Shown here: positions 46,640 to 59,190 of the stretch, piece after piece
Numbering within the stretch: position 1 is the stretch's first letter
How the letters are laid out: each line of letters opens with the position of its first letter
Origin: Blasia pusilla
Lineage: Eukaryota; Marchantiophyta; Marchantiopsida; Blasiales
Reading direction: 5' to 3'
DNA length: 64,000 nt
NCBI GenBank assembly: GCA_050084515.1
Contig: CM114274.1
Location: forward strand, 42,532,001-42,596,000
Notes under the pieces: generated by a model
What the model was told of the DNA's origin: nothing
Seen by the model: only the letters and a program-made list of their open reading frames with translations
Databases searched by the model: none
Program-made: the position numbers and the translations under genes

Positions 46640-49480
46640 CTACAATTGATAAGCACGAGCATACTGGGGTTTGCTACGGATACTACTGGGATGCTAGACA
46701 TGTCAAAGGCATCACGGAGGCGGATGTTGGGGTAGGTGATGGACCTCAATTTAGGTATGGCTGAGCAAAGGCGGATGCGAATATCATCCATATTGTCAGG
46801 TCCACAAGTTAACGCATTGCCTATAGGGTTTGTAGAGGATTTGGTTGGGGGCAAGACAAGGAGAGATAGACATGAGGATAGACACCCATGGACTTTCTTG
46901 GACGTTGTTTGAGCAAAGAGTGCAGAGACAACTAGAGTAGCACATACTCATTTTTCCCTTGTGGAGCATGATGTGGGAGGTCAGAGTGGGGTAGATGTAG
47001 CAAAGGTGGCTAGGGTTGCTACATAGCCACCAAGGTTGGAGGTTGTGTCTTTTTCGAGTGAGGTCAGGATGGAGACTTAGGAGCATGTAATAGGTCTCAA
47101 GTTGACAAGTTCTTGAGAGGGCATATGGATTTTTTTGGCTTTCAGTATGAGGGACTTGGATAATTTGAAGGATCCTTGGATATAAATAGATTTGGCTAAT
47201 GATACATGAATCTTTTTTCGACCCTATGGGTATTCTGACATATGCATGGAATGAGCTTAGATTTAGAGTTGGAGTCAACACTTGTGGGAGGCATGACTAG
47301 TGGAGGTATCGCATCTTCCAAAATCATGTTGGCAAAGAAGGATATGTTTGGCAATTTGATAGATAGAGATTACCAGCCTATCAACCGACAGACGAGGTTA
47401 GATCAATATATATGCATGTCTACTCTTGAGGAGATCTTTGATGCAATAGGGCATGCAAAGATCTTCAATACTTTAGACCTCCTTGCTAGCCATCATCAGA
47501 TTTCTATCAAGATGGAGGACATTGAAAAGAAAACATTTTGGGGGATAGATCAGTTTGGGAGAGATTGTCTGTATTAGTGGCGGTTCTTACCATTTGAGTT
47601 GAAAAACGCCCCTATGGAGTTCTACAGAGTGATGGATAGGATTGTGGTTGGCTAGGATTTTGTACAGAGTTACACAAATGATGTTCTCATCTTCAGTTCC
47701 ATGGTTGAGAAGCATAAGTGACAAATAGAGGAGGTATTCTTGCAATTGCAATTACATGGACTGAAGTTACATCTAGGCAAGTGCAAGTTCTTCAAGAGTA
47801 GATCGAGTACTTGGGACACACCATATACCCAAGTAGATTAGGTGTTGAGGAGATGAAGATGGAGGCTATTACGTAGAGTCCACGCCTTATAGATGTGAGC
47901 GATTCCAAGCATTTCTCGGACTGGCAAACTTCTATCGATGATATATCAAGGGTTTTAGTGCAATCGCAAAGTCTTTGACATTGTTGACGAGATTTGATCA
48001 ATTTTGGCATTAGGGAGATAATCAAGAGTGAGCAATTTAGAAGCTCAAGGATAGGTTGACGTCCTCACCCATTTTACAAAGACCGACTAGGGGTCGTCCA
48101 TTCCAGTTACATACAAATTGGAGCATGTTGGGTCTAGGAGCCATGCTCACTCAGAGAGATGATGAGGAGAGGGAGATAAAATGGATTGAACAACATTGCA
48201 GTATTGGGTATTGTGTGGACCATCGCATATTTCACGTGCTATCTATTCGACAACCCTTTCACAATTATCATTGATCATCAGCCATTGAGGTGATTGATGG
48301 AGTCTGAGAAGCTTACATAGAAGCTTTCTAGGTGGGCTCTATTACTACATGAGTACGAGTTTCAAGTGGTTCATAGCTAGGCCGGGTTGGCTAAATCGAG
48401 ATACGCATGGGTTGAGTCGCAACCCACACTCGAATAAGAGAGACGACACAAGAGCTCCGTGGCTTGGAGAGAGTGATGAGTATTTGGTGCCCCGTTGGCA
48501 CGCATTTGCCTTTCTTTGTTGGTTGACTATGTCAAGTCAGCAGCATGTAATAACTCAAGTGGTGAGGTCGGATGATGAGTCTCTACATCTTGAGGTTAGT
48601 GAGAAGGCGATGGGTAGTCGTGATATCCATGATTATGAGGAGGTTGTGGAGTTCCTACGTATGGGCGTCAGATACGTAGGAATACGTATTATGCGCGATA
48701 TGACTAAGCCTCATATCGCATAGATCGGGTCCTATAGAGAGTCAAGAGGTTTAAGTAGGAGGGGAGACACATTTTGCGGGCGTGGGGGGATGGTAGGGTA
48801 TGGATGGTGCCTCATCCTTCCTAGCAAGCACATGTAGTGCGACAAGCCCATGAGGAGTTGGGGCATTTTGGAGTAAAACGTACTAACACCTTACTCAAGG
48901 ACTAGTGTTGGTGGCGTGGTATGCATATGGAGGTTCAAAAATTTGTAGCCAGGTATATGGTGTGTGATCGAGTGCGAGCGTCCTTCAATGCTTCGAGTCC
49001 GCAGTTGTCAATTATGGGATTAGGTTATCAGTGGAGTCTAGACTTCGCGGGACCTTTACCATTGACGGGGCATCATCATAGGTACTTGTTGGTCATGGTG
49101 GAGCATTTCTTCAAGTGGATAGAGTTGGTGGCACTACTAGATACAGCGAGCGAGGGAGTGACTTATGCATTTCTAGATCGTATGCTTAGTCATTTTGGTG
49201 CATCAGGAGAGGTGTTGATTGACCATGGTATCAAGTTAAACGGAGAGTTTCAAGCATTCTGTGATCAGGTGTTAATAAATCATCACTCCTTATCCATGGA
49301 TCATCCTGAAGCAAATGGGTTGGTGGAGAGAGTAGTATAGACACTGAAGAGAGGGTTACGCAAGTATGGCTTGCAATGAACATATTTGAGGGAGTGAGAT
49401 CTACAATTGCCATGGTTGGTTATGGGATATTGCTTTAGTTTAAGGAACTTTAGTGAGCTCTCCGTAGGGGTCCAACGAGT
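46640..49480 (+). mobile_element. Decayed Ty3/gypsy LTR retrotransposon (pol region)
   Basis: In order: TGMLDMSKASRRRMLG and LDNLKDPWI (linker before RT); RT 47240-47850 with KKDMFGNLIDRDYQPINRQT, IFDAIGHAKIFNTLDLLA and DCLY-stop-WRFLPFELKNAP; the active-site box reads YTND where gypsy has YIDD. Then HGLKLHLGKCKFFK, RNase H (ILQRPTRGRPFQLHTNWS, Asp changed to Asn; HGLSRNP) and integrase (YQWSLDFAGPLPLTGHH, VLIDHGIKLNGEFQAFCDQ, DHPEANGLVERVV), whose D-D-E residues remain. LKRGLRKYGLQ and DLQLPWL follow to ~49440. Frameshifts and stops are frequent, so it is dead. LTRs and primer-binding site not located. Confidence 0.88.
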
Positions 49481-49848
49481 GAACGGCTTCAACCTAGAGC
49501 TCATCTTGGATCGCATGATCCTTCAATGTCTAGAATCAACTCAAGGGACAAATTAGAGGATTGCGACTCGATTGTGGAATCTTTAGGTGGCATATAAATA
49601 TGAGATCTAGGAAACAGTTTGGAAAGTTCCAAATGAAAGCTCTCAATTTCTGAAGAGAATTGTACAACGATTTCAACAACTGATTCCAAGTCTTTGTTCA
49701 AATTTTCAACAATGCAAATTAACAAGCCATTAAAATGAGTGAAAGTGCATGCAAAGGTGCATTGCTTGAAAAAACTAGAATATAAATTTTGCGGTGTGAA
49801 TGCAAAGCTTCGAACGGACCTTATTTAAAGCCTCCGTCAGTCTACAAT
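49481..49848. other. Flank of the gypsy element
   Basis: No gene recognised. Confidence 0.35.
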
Positions 49849-49988
49849 TTTGCCATGAACTCATACAACATTAGGGGGTGTCAAAGATCGGCCTATCCAG
49901 AATCGCCCAAAGTGAGAGGTCTATTGTTTTGCCATGAACTCATACAACATTAGGGGGTGTCAAAGATTGGCCTATCCGGAATCGCCCG
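49849..49988. repeat. Two ~62-bp direct repeats, 75 bp apart
   Basis: The segment GTTTTGCCATGAACTCATAC through the sequence near TCCGGAATCGCCC occurs at about 49849-49913 and again at 49926-49988, with two or three substitutions. The second copy runs into the TIR element. Confidence 0.85.
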
Positions 49989-50232
49989 GATTAAGGGGAT
50001 ATGCCCGGAAAGCCATCCGGGCATATACTTATGGAAGGGGAGGGGGGCAGGAGCTTCCCAGTAGCCTTTTGAATCCCTAATTCCAAGTAAAGTACCCGTG
50101 AAGAAAACAAAGCGGCCTCCCCGGGAACGCCAAAGCGGGAAGGTGGAGAGCTACCCGTTGCGATCCGGCAAAACCCTGGGTAGAGAGATTTGGAGAAACC
50201 TAAAATCCCATACAACCCGGTCTTTGACACCC
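49955..50232. mobile_element. 278-bp MITE with 16-bp TIRs
   Basis: Left end GGGTGTCAAAGATTGG. The right end is the inverse, CCGGTCTTTGACACCC (14 of 16 pairs). It is flanked by ATTA-like sequence on both sides (CATTAGG and CACTATTA), compatible with a TTA-type target. The interior has the inner pair ATGCCCGGAAAGC/CCGGGCATA. No coding capacity. The superfamily (PIF/Harbinger-like) is a guess from TIR start and target. Confidence 0.7.
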
Positions 50233-53200
50233 ACTATTACCAGTTCAGTATCCCACAGACTGGATAGCGCTTTGGATGGGAAGTTTCACGACAACATAGA
50301 CCTAAAGTACAACTGCTCCAACATTCCAGACTTTTGGATCAGCTAAGAAGATTTCTGTTTTGGAGTCGTAGGTGCGAGTACTCATGTCTAATTCGACACA
50401 ACCCTAAACACCACATTAATATTACAGCAATTTCTGTGCTTTGTAATATCAGGTGCAAACCAAACGTGATGCAGATTCTTTCCCACTTTGCTGCAGACAT
50501 TCTGCGCGCGCAAAGACTGGATTGTCATGGAACTGATGAGTCGAAGGGGACACTGAGTTACTCCGTCCAAGCAGAGAGAATCCATTGGGCTTTTTTGTCC
50601 GATTCTTTCGGAGCCTGCTCGAGATAGATTGCAGACGCATGCGGAGTAAAATTCATGTGCTGAAACGGCAAGCTAATCACTATCATCATCCTCCACACCT
50701 AGATCCCGAAAACCCCATCAACAAGTCGTGATTAGGCCCAGAACGTGTCGAGAATCTAGTCAGAGACGGCAAACTCGTTAGCTACAGGTTGTTCCAGACT
50801 GTATGGATCAGATTTCTTAAGGAGTTTGTTTATGATAAGTCTAGTCCACATGATCACTGGTTTCAAGGAAAATAGAATGCCTGCCTTGTGTGCTCAAGTG
50901 TCGACCGTGCCGTATCTGGATACAGTGGCCGTCAATTCGACGTTACTTGTGGCGCACATGCTTGCAACTTTGAGGGTAGAGAAAACCCCTGCAGCTGCTG
51001 TGGAATTAATGAATGAGGAAAGTTGGGAAAGTTAGCGCTAGTATGCTAGATCAAGGACAATTTCTGATCTTCGAACACGATGTTCAAGCATGCACACAAC
51101 TGATCGATGCGCCAGAAGAGTTTGATGTGTGCAGTCACTTCTGCTAATTTTGGAACAGACTCTGAACTCTTTACGTAGATTCCGACTTTGTTGACAGTCG
51201 TGGTCCCATGCATTACAATGCAGAAGTCTCACCTCGATCCGGGTTGCTTCGGAATCTGCATATTGTATCCAGATCGATGCAAAAATGCTCAAGATGTGAA
51301 TTAGGTCCATCTAGATACAACATTTAGATCATCTACATATGTGAAAATGAAGTAGTCTGTCTGAGCGCATGTCGCCTATCCGGTAACTGAGAGTCAGTAA
51401 CGAGTACCAAGTTTTCTTGAGCAGCTTGTGTTTGTTGTCGTGGATCTCATCCTCACGACAAGCATGGAACCTCGCTCCGTCCACCGTTAGGCTTCTCACC
51501 AAGCTGTTCGTCATCGGATTGAATCTCTCTGAAAAGACAGAAATCGAAGACACACGGAATTACTCGCTCCATGAACAGATCGTCATCGTCTTGGCTCATC
51601 TCCGCCAGCGAGATCGGCTTCACTGGACTACTGAAATCTCCCGCGACTGGAAGCACGGCATCATGAGGATGGCTTAAATCTTGAAATTCCAAGACACTCC
51701 AGGAGGCATGTATCTCAACGGCGTTGCACTTTGCATTTTGGCACCGGAGCACCGGAGAAGTGCTCCTCCACCTGATTTGAACTCCGAAGACCTTCAATTC
51801 CAGAGATTTACGCCAAGTGTGGATTGGAAAGATCCACTGGAAGAGAGGGTTCAAGCTTCTAGGTCTAGGGTTCGTGTGTCTCGGAAATGCGTCGAGGTGT
51901 GCGAGTGATTCTGATGCCACCGCCCGTACCCGACTGCTGCGCATCTATGTTGATCCCAAGACCTAGATCTTTAGCCCTCCCTCACTACGACAGAATCCTC
52001 GCACGAATAGCCATTGAAGGTCGGGATCGGGGTCGTGGGATGAAGTCCGATGAACGTGTCTATTAGTTTTCTCTACCTCCTAACGATCCGACTCGTTGGT
52101 CTGCCTTGTGGCTGTGCAGGGATACTTTCCGTACAGTTGGAAGTGTGGAGATTAAGTCATTCCGTTGTTTCTGTCAAGTACTTCGAGGTACAGTAAGGCG
52201 GACTACAAGACACATATGCAAGTGAATGGACTCCAATATGTAGTGGGGGCCCTGTGGGATTCTGGATAGGAGGCAGAATTCAGAAGTTGTAATCGGAGTT
52301 TGCAATGGTTCTCTGGCATTGTCGATGAATGGCTGACCTTCTTAAATTCGCACCCGAATCAACTTCCAGACCGGTATTGTTTGCCCAGACCGCTTGAGGG
52401 GCGGGTCACGGGCGTGTCTGCGATGGTCAACCCGTCGACTGAGAGAACTCGACAGATGCCTTAATTAAGTAACAAGAATCTAACTTCGAGAATGATGCGT
52501 ATTTTCTTTCGCTTTTGTGGTGGCACCGATCGTGCTGGGCCCGGGAGCTGCAGCTCGCTGCGCCGCATCACTGCAAAATAAATATGGCTAGTCCAACTGA
52601 AAAATTCACGGGCTCCCATCTCAGATAATTTTGATCATATCGCAAGAAGTTAATATTGAAGATGGACTTCTAACGGAGTGTAGGAGTGCTATCAGTCGTG
52701 AATCGATTGAGAGCCCAATCGCAGATCCCTCGATTAGTACATCCCTGATCTTGCTCCACTGGAATCCACTAGATGACCGAAACGGAAGCCGTTCCATTTC
52801 AGAGATGCTGAATCGGAAGAATCGGAGCTACAGTTCCAAGGAGTTCTTGAAATCCGCGATTTCTCTACGCATCCCTTTCTCGATCGTGTTTGCTTACGCC
52901 GGAGGCCGGTGGCTACGTCCCGAATCCAAGCCGATCTTCACCGGCGTCAACCGACGACGATACGAATCGAAGTAGGTATGAGCATTCCTGCAAGAGCCTC
53001 GATCGCATACACCACTCAACATCGGTCCCTTGCGCACTATGCGCCGAGCGGATCATCCGTGCAGACCGATCACTCAGGCCTTTCTCTGAACCAATCGCTG
53101 TAAATCCCCACAAAATCGTTTCACCTTTCGGAATTTGGGAAATCTGTGGCTGCAAATCTGGCAGCTGAAGACAGCCAGCATATCTATGGTCTACCGTACC

Positions 53201-54474
53201 GTTGGTGGCGTGGAGTGGCGAACGCAATCTTCGGAAATGAATGCAGTGGTGACTTGGGACGGGAGGATCGGAGCTGACTTTTCCAACTTGAACGCTGCGT
53301 CTGCTGGAGGCTTTTCCGACCACTTGAAGGCCTTTCTTTAACTTGACGCATCTCGGATCCGTCGGAAACGCGGAACGGTATTGATGGCGCAAGTCGTCGC
53401 GAAGAAAAGACAACGATGAACCTCAATGTGCAACAAAGAGTTTCGACTTAGTCGTCCCAAAACTTCATATACCCTCCCCTGCTCTGCCCCACAGCGTTTC
53501 GCACCCACTCAGCATCGACCCTAGCCAATCACCCTCTTCTCTCGGATCACGCTCATTCGCGATGACTTCCTCCACCCGCTCGAAAACATTCTCCGCTCTG
53601 TTGCACGAGCTTTCCAGCGGTGCAGGTTCTATTTCTAAACTAAATTCGAAAATAACTGGAACTTGTTCTTTCTTTGTCGTCCATCGCCAAGGTGGACGAG
53701 AAACTCTGTTGATTTGAAAAAAACTTCTAAACTCGTCCTCTCTGTTCTAAACTCCACGATGCTGCAATTCGAGGACACTGACACTCGTTTCGTGATCCGT
53801 AACGGACACGAAAAGTGACAACGACGGAGCTTGACATGATTGTAAACGCCAATTCCAGCGTTTACACATTCGGTCCACTGTCCGTTTTAGACATACGGAG
53901 AAAGGCATAGCTCGCCAGATCGTGACGGGATAAGGAAAGCTCACCACGAGAATCCTGACTTGGTCACGCAGCCGAGTCCACCCATGAATCCGAGTTACCC
54001 GACTCGCCCGAGTGGTGTTCATGGATCTTTCTTCCCCTGAAATCCTGCATCGCCACTGAAAAACCTCTTCGACGATGCTCGGCCGCAGGTGCTCCTTCGA
54101 TTCGGATGGGTGTTCACATACTTACTCTTTTGAGTTTTTTTATTTCATGTGGGTGTTCCATCTCGAGGTTTTCCTATTCTACCATAACTATGAAAAGTAA
54201 CCAACCTCACTAAATATGGATGGAAAACCCATCACAAACGCAAAAGACACAAAAAGTCAAATATCCAAAGGCCACATTCGACCTTTGAAAAGAAAGGAGG
54301 AGGCAGGCCTTCCCCTTATTCGAGGTTCGGATTTGGCGGACCTGCGGAAGCTGCCAACTGGAACTACTGTCGTTATATGTCCAGTCGCTAGAGAAGTTCG
54401 GCGTGAAGTCCGCGCTCCAACCAACAAACAAACAAACAAAGCCTCGCGAGAGGAGTACTGCGAACGTGCGCAGC
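50233..54474. other. GC-balanced intergenic DNA, no recognised gene
   Basis: Frames of up to 166 codons (52913-53413 -, 51453-51944 -, 52631-52975 +) lie on both strands, overlap one another and show no family motifs. I would not call any of them. Confidence 0.4.
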
Positions 54475-54510
54475 TCCGCTGTTTCTACAGAGGCTCGTAG
54501 AAGCAGCGGA
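54475..54510. repeat. 14-bp hairpin
   Basis: TCCGCTGTTTCTAC pairs with GTAGAAGCAGCGGA (13 of 14, one G-T type difference) around an 8-base loop. Confidence 0.8.
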
Positions 54511-55943
54511 GTGAAACCCGCCAGATATGGCAGCACTCCTTCAGCCACAAGCGAATGGACGCTCTGACTCTGGCCAAACTCCCCCTAAATGGCTCGCACT
54601 CGCGGCTAAACGGCGACGTCCACTTCCTCCTCATTCCCTCTCGCCTCATTGGTAAATGGTGTTGAGTCGCTTTGAAGCAGGTGACCATTTTATTTTAGCT
54701 CATGTGCTTAAACTTCTAGGAGCTGGGAGAAACGGTATAGGGAACATGTAGAGAACATGGGCATGCTTGGGATTCAAGTTTGACATCTTTTTGGGAAAAA
54801 GCGCTACTATCTATTTTTTATTTTAACATGTGGGGAGAGACTATGGGCTGGACTAGGCTTGCCAACTTTGGAGCAAATAGAACAAAGTAGCCTATCATTG
54901 GATTGCTGTGGCATTTATTGGAGAACATCATTGATACGAAGAGTGTTTTTGGAGAACTACAACAAAACCATAATTCCAGTTGAATGAATTTACGTGATCT
55001 TTTTATATTCTCTATGCATTCCACGTGTAGGGTTTTTTTCATGTTTATGTACACTAAACTAAAGAGAAAAAGGATTTTGAAAAGGAACAGGTTTTTTTTT
55101 TATTACTTTTATAATCATTTCTTATTCTAAAAGGATTTTCGTTTTCTTCCCTACTCTCCTCAATTCATTACTTTTTCAAGTCTTCTTTCAAAAACCTTTA
55201 TCTTGAAATTTTTCAAAACAACTCCAAATTTTCAATTACATTTGAATTTGGTTGTGGAAGAAAAAAATTTAAAAAAATTGGATCAAAGATTAGGAGGGGG
55301 GAAATATTTTTGATCATGAGAATGGGGTTTAGAAAAGTGAATATGTATTTCATCTTTGGAAAAGAAAGGCTTCTTTTTCCAAAGGGATGGATAATAAAGC
55401 TCTCTTTTTCCAAATAAGAGGTTTTTTTTAAGTTCTCATCATAAAAAGAATGGAACCAAAAAAATTACATTTTTATTTAAGTTCTTACATGATGTTCATT
55501 TTCCACATATTATCGGGTCTTTCAAATCCAACCCATATTAGTTAAGGATCAAACTCTCATGATTTAAAATTTTCAATCTATTTTACAAACAGATGATATG
55601 ACAAGTTACAAAATAATCCTTATGATAAAAAAATTTGAAAATGATATTCAATCTGAATCATTCTTAATACAATTGTAACTATTAGTTTGATTTTTTATTT
55701 AATGTAATATATTCAAATGTGATTGAGAATGATTGATAAAAAATAATCGATAATGGCTATTTTAATTCTTACAATTTTTTATTTACCACTTGGAAATATC
55801 CACTAATGGGTTGACCCTAAAGTTCAATTAAGCTTTCCCACGAAAGATGATGAACATTGAACAAGATTTGAACTCAACACTCACCTAAATATAGAAGTCT
55901 AAAATTTGCTTAGGGGGGAGTTTGGTATTAAAAAAATTAAGTA
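54511..55943. other. AT-rich intergenic DNA
   Basis: Marks the change from GC-balanced island to AT-rich repeat DNA. No gene seen. Confidence 0.45.
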
Positions 55944-56133
55944 TCTATATAATTAAAAGAGGATTGGGTTAGAAAAATCCTCCTCAAAAGTTGACACATG
56001 TCCTTTTAAGGCTATCCTCGTAAAACCCCTTATTTTTAAAAATATCTTATTTAAAATAATTAAATAAAGGGAAAACCTATTACTTATCTCCTTATATACA
56101 TTTATTGACGTGATTCACGTTTAGACACACTAG
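55944..56133 (+). mobile_element. 190-bp non-autonomous Helitron with textbook ends
   Basis: Starts TCTATATAATTAAAAGAGG after an A. Ends with a perfect 6-bp hairpin ACGTGATTCACGT (56108-56120), a 9-base spacer and CTAG, before T. All Helitron end criteria (5' TC, 3' hairpin, CTRR, insertion between A and T) are met. Confidence 0.85.
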
Positions 56134-56489
56134 TATATTGCCCGCGTGATACATGGGTGAAGAAACCTTCGTTCTTCACCCACACATCTTAGTTAACCTT
56201 GCGTTCTCCCGTGAACAACATCCCTTGGAGGATGCTTAATTTTCCATTTTGACCTACGTCATTTCACACATTGTATTCGTTCACCGCCAATAGTCGACCT
56301 CCTTCCTTGGACTCCGTTGGCGTTCTGGTCCCCTCTACATCTATCTAGAATTAACATGTGTAAATGCATCTAAGTTAATATTTTTCAACACGTGTCAACA
56401 CGGGAAGCCTTTAAAAAGCCTAGGTGTCGACACCACGTATTAAAAAAAGATGGATTCCCCAAACCCCATCGTCTTTTAATAATATAAAT
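56130..56489 (-). mobile_element. ~360-bp Helitron, minus orientation, sharing ACTAGT with its neighbour
   Basis: On the minus strand the 3' end reads CACGCGGGCAATATACTAG, using the same palindromic ACTAGT as the plus-strand element. The 5' end near 56489 reads TTTATATTATTAAAAGACG followed by ATGGGG, parallel to TCTATATAATTAAAAGAGG plus ATTGGG. It contains CAACACGTGTCAACACGG and GCCTTTAAAAAGCC inside. Confidence 0.6.
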
Positions 56490-58300
56490 GTCTTTTCGCC
56501 AAATTAATACTAGCGTATTAATTTATATTACCTTATATATTTAAATTTCAAATCTCCTTCAATAGATTTTATGTAATTTTACAAGCTCAATAAGAGAATG
56601 ATCCTTTAATTTAACCGAAAACGCCAAATGTTCAAAAGAAAAAATTTATAAAACTAATAAACACTCTTCGATAATAATATAAATAGATAAATTCACTTTG
56701 TTTCTAACTCGGGCTTTTAACCCAGAGAAACGAAGAAAAGCGAAAACGCACTAGATCGCCATTGTCTTGCCACGTGGAAGACGTTGCGACATTCCTGGAA
56801 TTTTCTGAGCATTGCAAACATGCCACGTGCCCTCCGGAGTACACATGGTAACACTGTGATCCTAATGCGATCGTAATCCTAATGAGATCCTAATCCCAAG
56901 GAGTTTAAGGGTAATGACTGGTGCGAACGAATGAATGAACGCGCCACTTGTCAGGGATTGATTATTCTTATTCGCCGGCCCCACTTTACTGCGGCCCCTT
57001 ACACGTGATGACCGGCGCGTCAGATTCTAACCTCATCTGCTAATGCTAATTGCGGTTTCGCTTTAGGGTGTTATTTTCCGTTAGAATCAATTAATGGAAA
57101 ATAAAGGGAAGAATTATATTATTATGTGAAAAAATAAATTATCTGGTACCAGATTATTTTTTCGGTTTTTAATTGATTGGCAGATGTTGTTTTTCCTATT
57201 AATCTCTTTTGGAATTTGATTTTCCTTAAGCTAGTTTTCATTCACACATGCATAACTCGAGCACAAGCTAGGTTTTTTATTCACATAGATACGAATAAGA
57301 ATGTTGTTGACGTATATTAATAAAAGTTTTCATATGAGAATTAGATAAGATTATAGGTCACTAAAATATTAGTTGCGGAAGTATATTTTTTAAATTTTTG
57401 TATTTGAAATTTGGATTTATGTTGACATCTAATATTAATAAAAGAAATTATGAGATCCAATCCATTCCAATATTTAAGAAGTGCGAACTTATTATTAACA
57501 AGGTGATTTCTTTTAAGTAGGGCTCCACTTCTTTGGGAGTAGAAGTGTCAAAAAATAATCATGCTCTCCTATTACTATTGTATAAATTAGTGTATAGCAC
57601 ATGTTATCCAAAAAAATCATTAATTAAAATTTTTAATTATGAAAAATATCTCATTTCAGTGTGTCTGCGTCAATAAAATGTTTTAGGTGAGATGAAGTCA
57701 TCCTCTCTTAATACTAACAACAAAAATCCTCCCTTAATAAACATAGTCTTTTTTTCCATGGAACTAGATTTCAAAATTAAACTTGTTTATTTTGGGTGCG
57801 GTGTTGGAAGTTCCTCCTCTTTTTGACTCCTCTTCTACTCACTTGACACTTTTCATCATTTCATAAAATTTAAAATTGACACTTTTCATAATTTCATAAA
57901 ATTTAAATCGTGAAGCGTGACGCTAAGCTCTTTGACCCATCAATTGTCCTTATTGTGGCCATGGTATGATCAATTCTTTAAATCCCCTTTTTTCATCTAT
58001 GAATCAAACCTCGGACTCCTCCTTAGTAGCAAAATTGCTTCTTTCAATTTCATGTTCATGTTTCCTTCAATAATGACGATAATAGGAAGTGACTCTTTGA
58101 ATCCCCCTTGTAGTGGTATGTGTTTTTATCCTAGTTGGTTGTGGGCTATAGTTTTTTTATTCTTTGAATCTCCCTTTTTGTTTTCATCAAGGAAAAATGG
58201 GACTTTCACCTTAGTCTATTCCACTCCATGAATATCCTTGTGTTGTTTTAAATATACTTGACTATACCCAATTATGTCTTCAACTTCGTCTGTTTCCATC
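56490..58300. other. AT-rich intergenic DNA
   Basis: No gene. A duplicated 30-bp stretch (TTGACACTTTTCATAATTTC type) lies near 57845-57905. Confidence 0.4.
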
Positions 58301-58425
58301 TACGTTATATTGGTACGTTGCCCGTGCGAAGCGTCAGTTTCCCTTCAAATAACATCCTCTTAAGTGGAGGGTGTCAACAAAAGAGGAGCCTTAAAAAGAC
58401 ACGTGTCAACACCTCAAGAGGGTTT
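58301..58425 (-). mobile_element. Helitron-family relic
   Basis: GTACGTTGCCCGTGCGAAGC, CATCCTCTTAAGTGGAGGGT and AGACACGTGTCAACACCTC echo the sub-terminal and internal parts of the elements at 55944-56489. The ends are mutated. Confidence 0.4.
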
Positions 58426-58710
58426 GCACTAATTACATAGATCGTTCAATTGTGACCTTCACCTACTCCTTGTTTTGATTCCATCCATTTCATTATGGCC
58501 ACCTATGACCTCCACCCAACTCACTCTTCGCTTTGTTTCCGTCCACTCTGACCAGTTGTGACCTTCACCTAACTCTCACTTTTTAAGTCCTTGGTTCTAT
58601 CAAATTGGGATATCCTCTTTTATCCACCCAAGGTGCTCTTACTTACTTCCACCCAAACACTCAACAAGAAAAGGTAGCTTTCTCAAACCTTTGCGACTGC
58701 ATTGGTTTTA

Positions 58711-59190
58711 TGTATAGGATCGCTTTCCTCTCCACCATTCTGTCAAAGGCACTGGTTTCCTGCTTTGCGACGCTTTTCTCTCGGCAATTCTGTCAATGCA
58801 CTGGTTTTCTGCATTGAGCAGCGTATCTCTCCCCTCCACTCTGTTCAGGTACTTGTTGCCTGGTTGTCTGTCGAGGCAATGGGTTCCCGCATGGCTGGGT
58901 TTTCTCTCCGCGATTCTGTCAATGCAATGGTGTTTTGCGTTGGATAGCTTCTCTCTCCCGCATTCTGTCAAGGCACTGGTTCCCTGTGGTGCCAGCGTTT
59001 CTCTCCGCGAATCTGTCAATGCGATGGTTTTTGGCGCTGGATAACTTCTCTCTCCTGCTCTGGATAGCCTTTCTCTTCGCCATCATCCTCCCATGAACTG
59101 TTTTCCTGCAGCAGAGGCTCTCCGCGGTCGTCTAAGCGTTGGTGGCCTGTAGTGGAATGCGTTTCTCTCCGTGATTCTGATAATGCATAG
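58711..59190. repeat. Minisatellite, ~49-bp period, diverged
   Basis: Units such as TTCTCTCCGCGATTCTGTCA followed by ATGCAATGGTGTTTTGCGTTGG recur about every 49 bp. Variants alternate between CTCCCGCATTCTGTCAAGGC and CTCCGCGAATCTGTCAATGC types. About eight or nine units are readable, the outer ones most degraded. Confidence 0.85.

Noticed and set aside
46796-47281. 161-codon minus-strand frame
   Set aside because: Lies antisense to the gypsy pol linker and RT start, where plus-strand homology is clear.
52913-53413. 166-codon minus-strand frame as a gene
   Set aside because: Overlaps several plus-strand frames; no motif; length compatible with chance in GC-balanced DNA.
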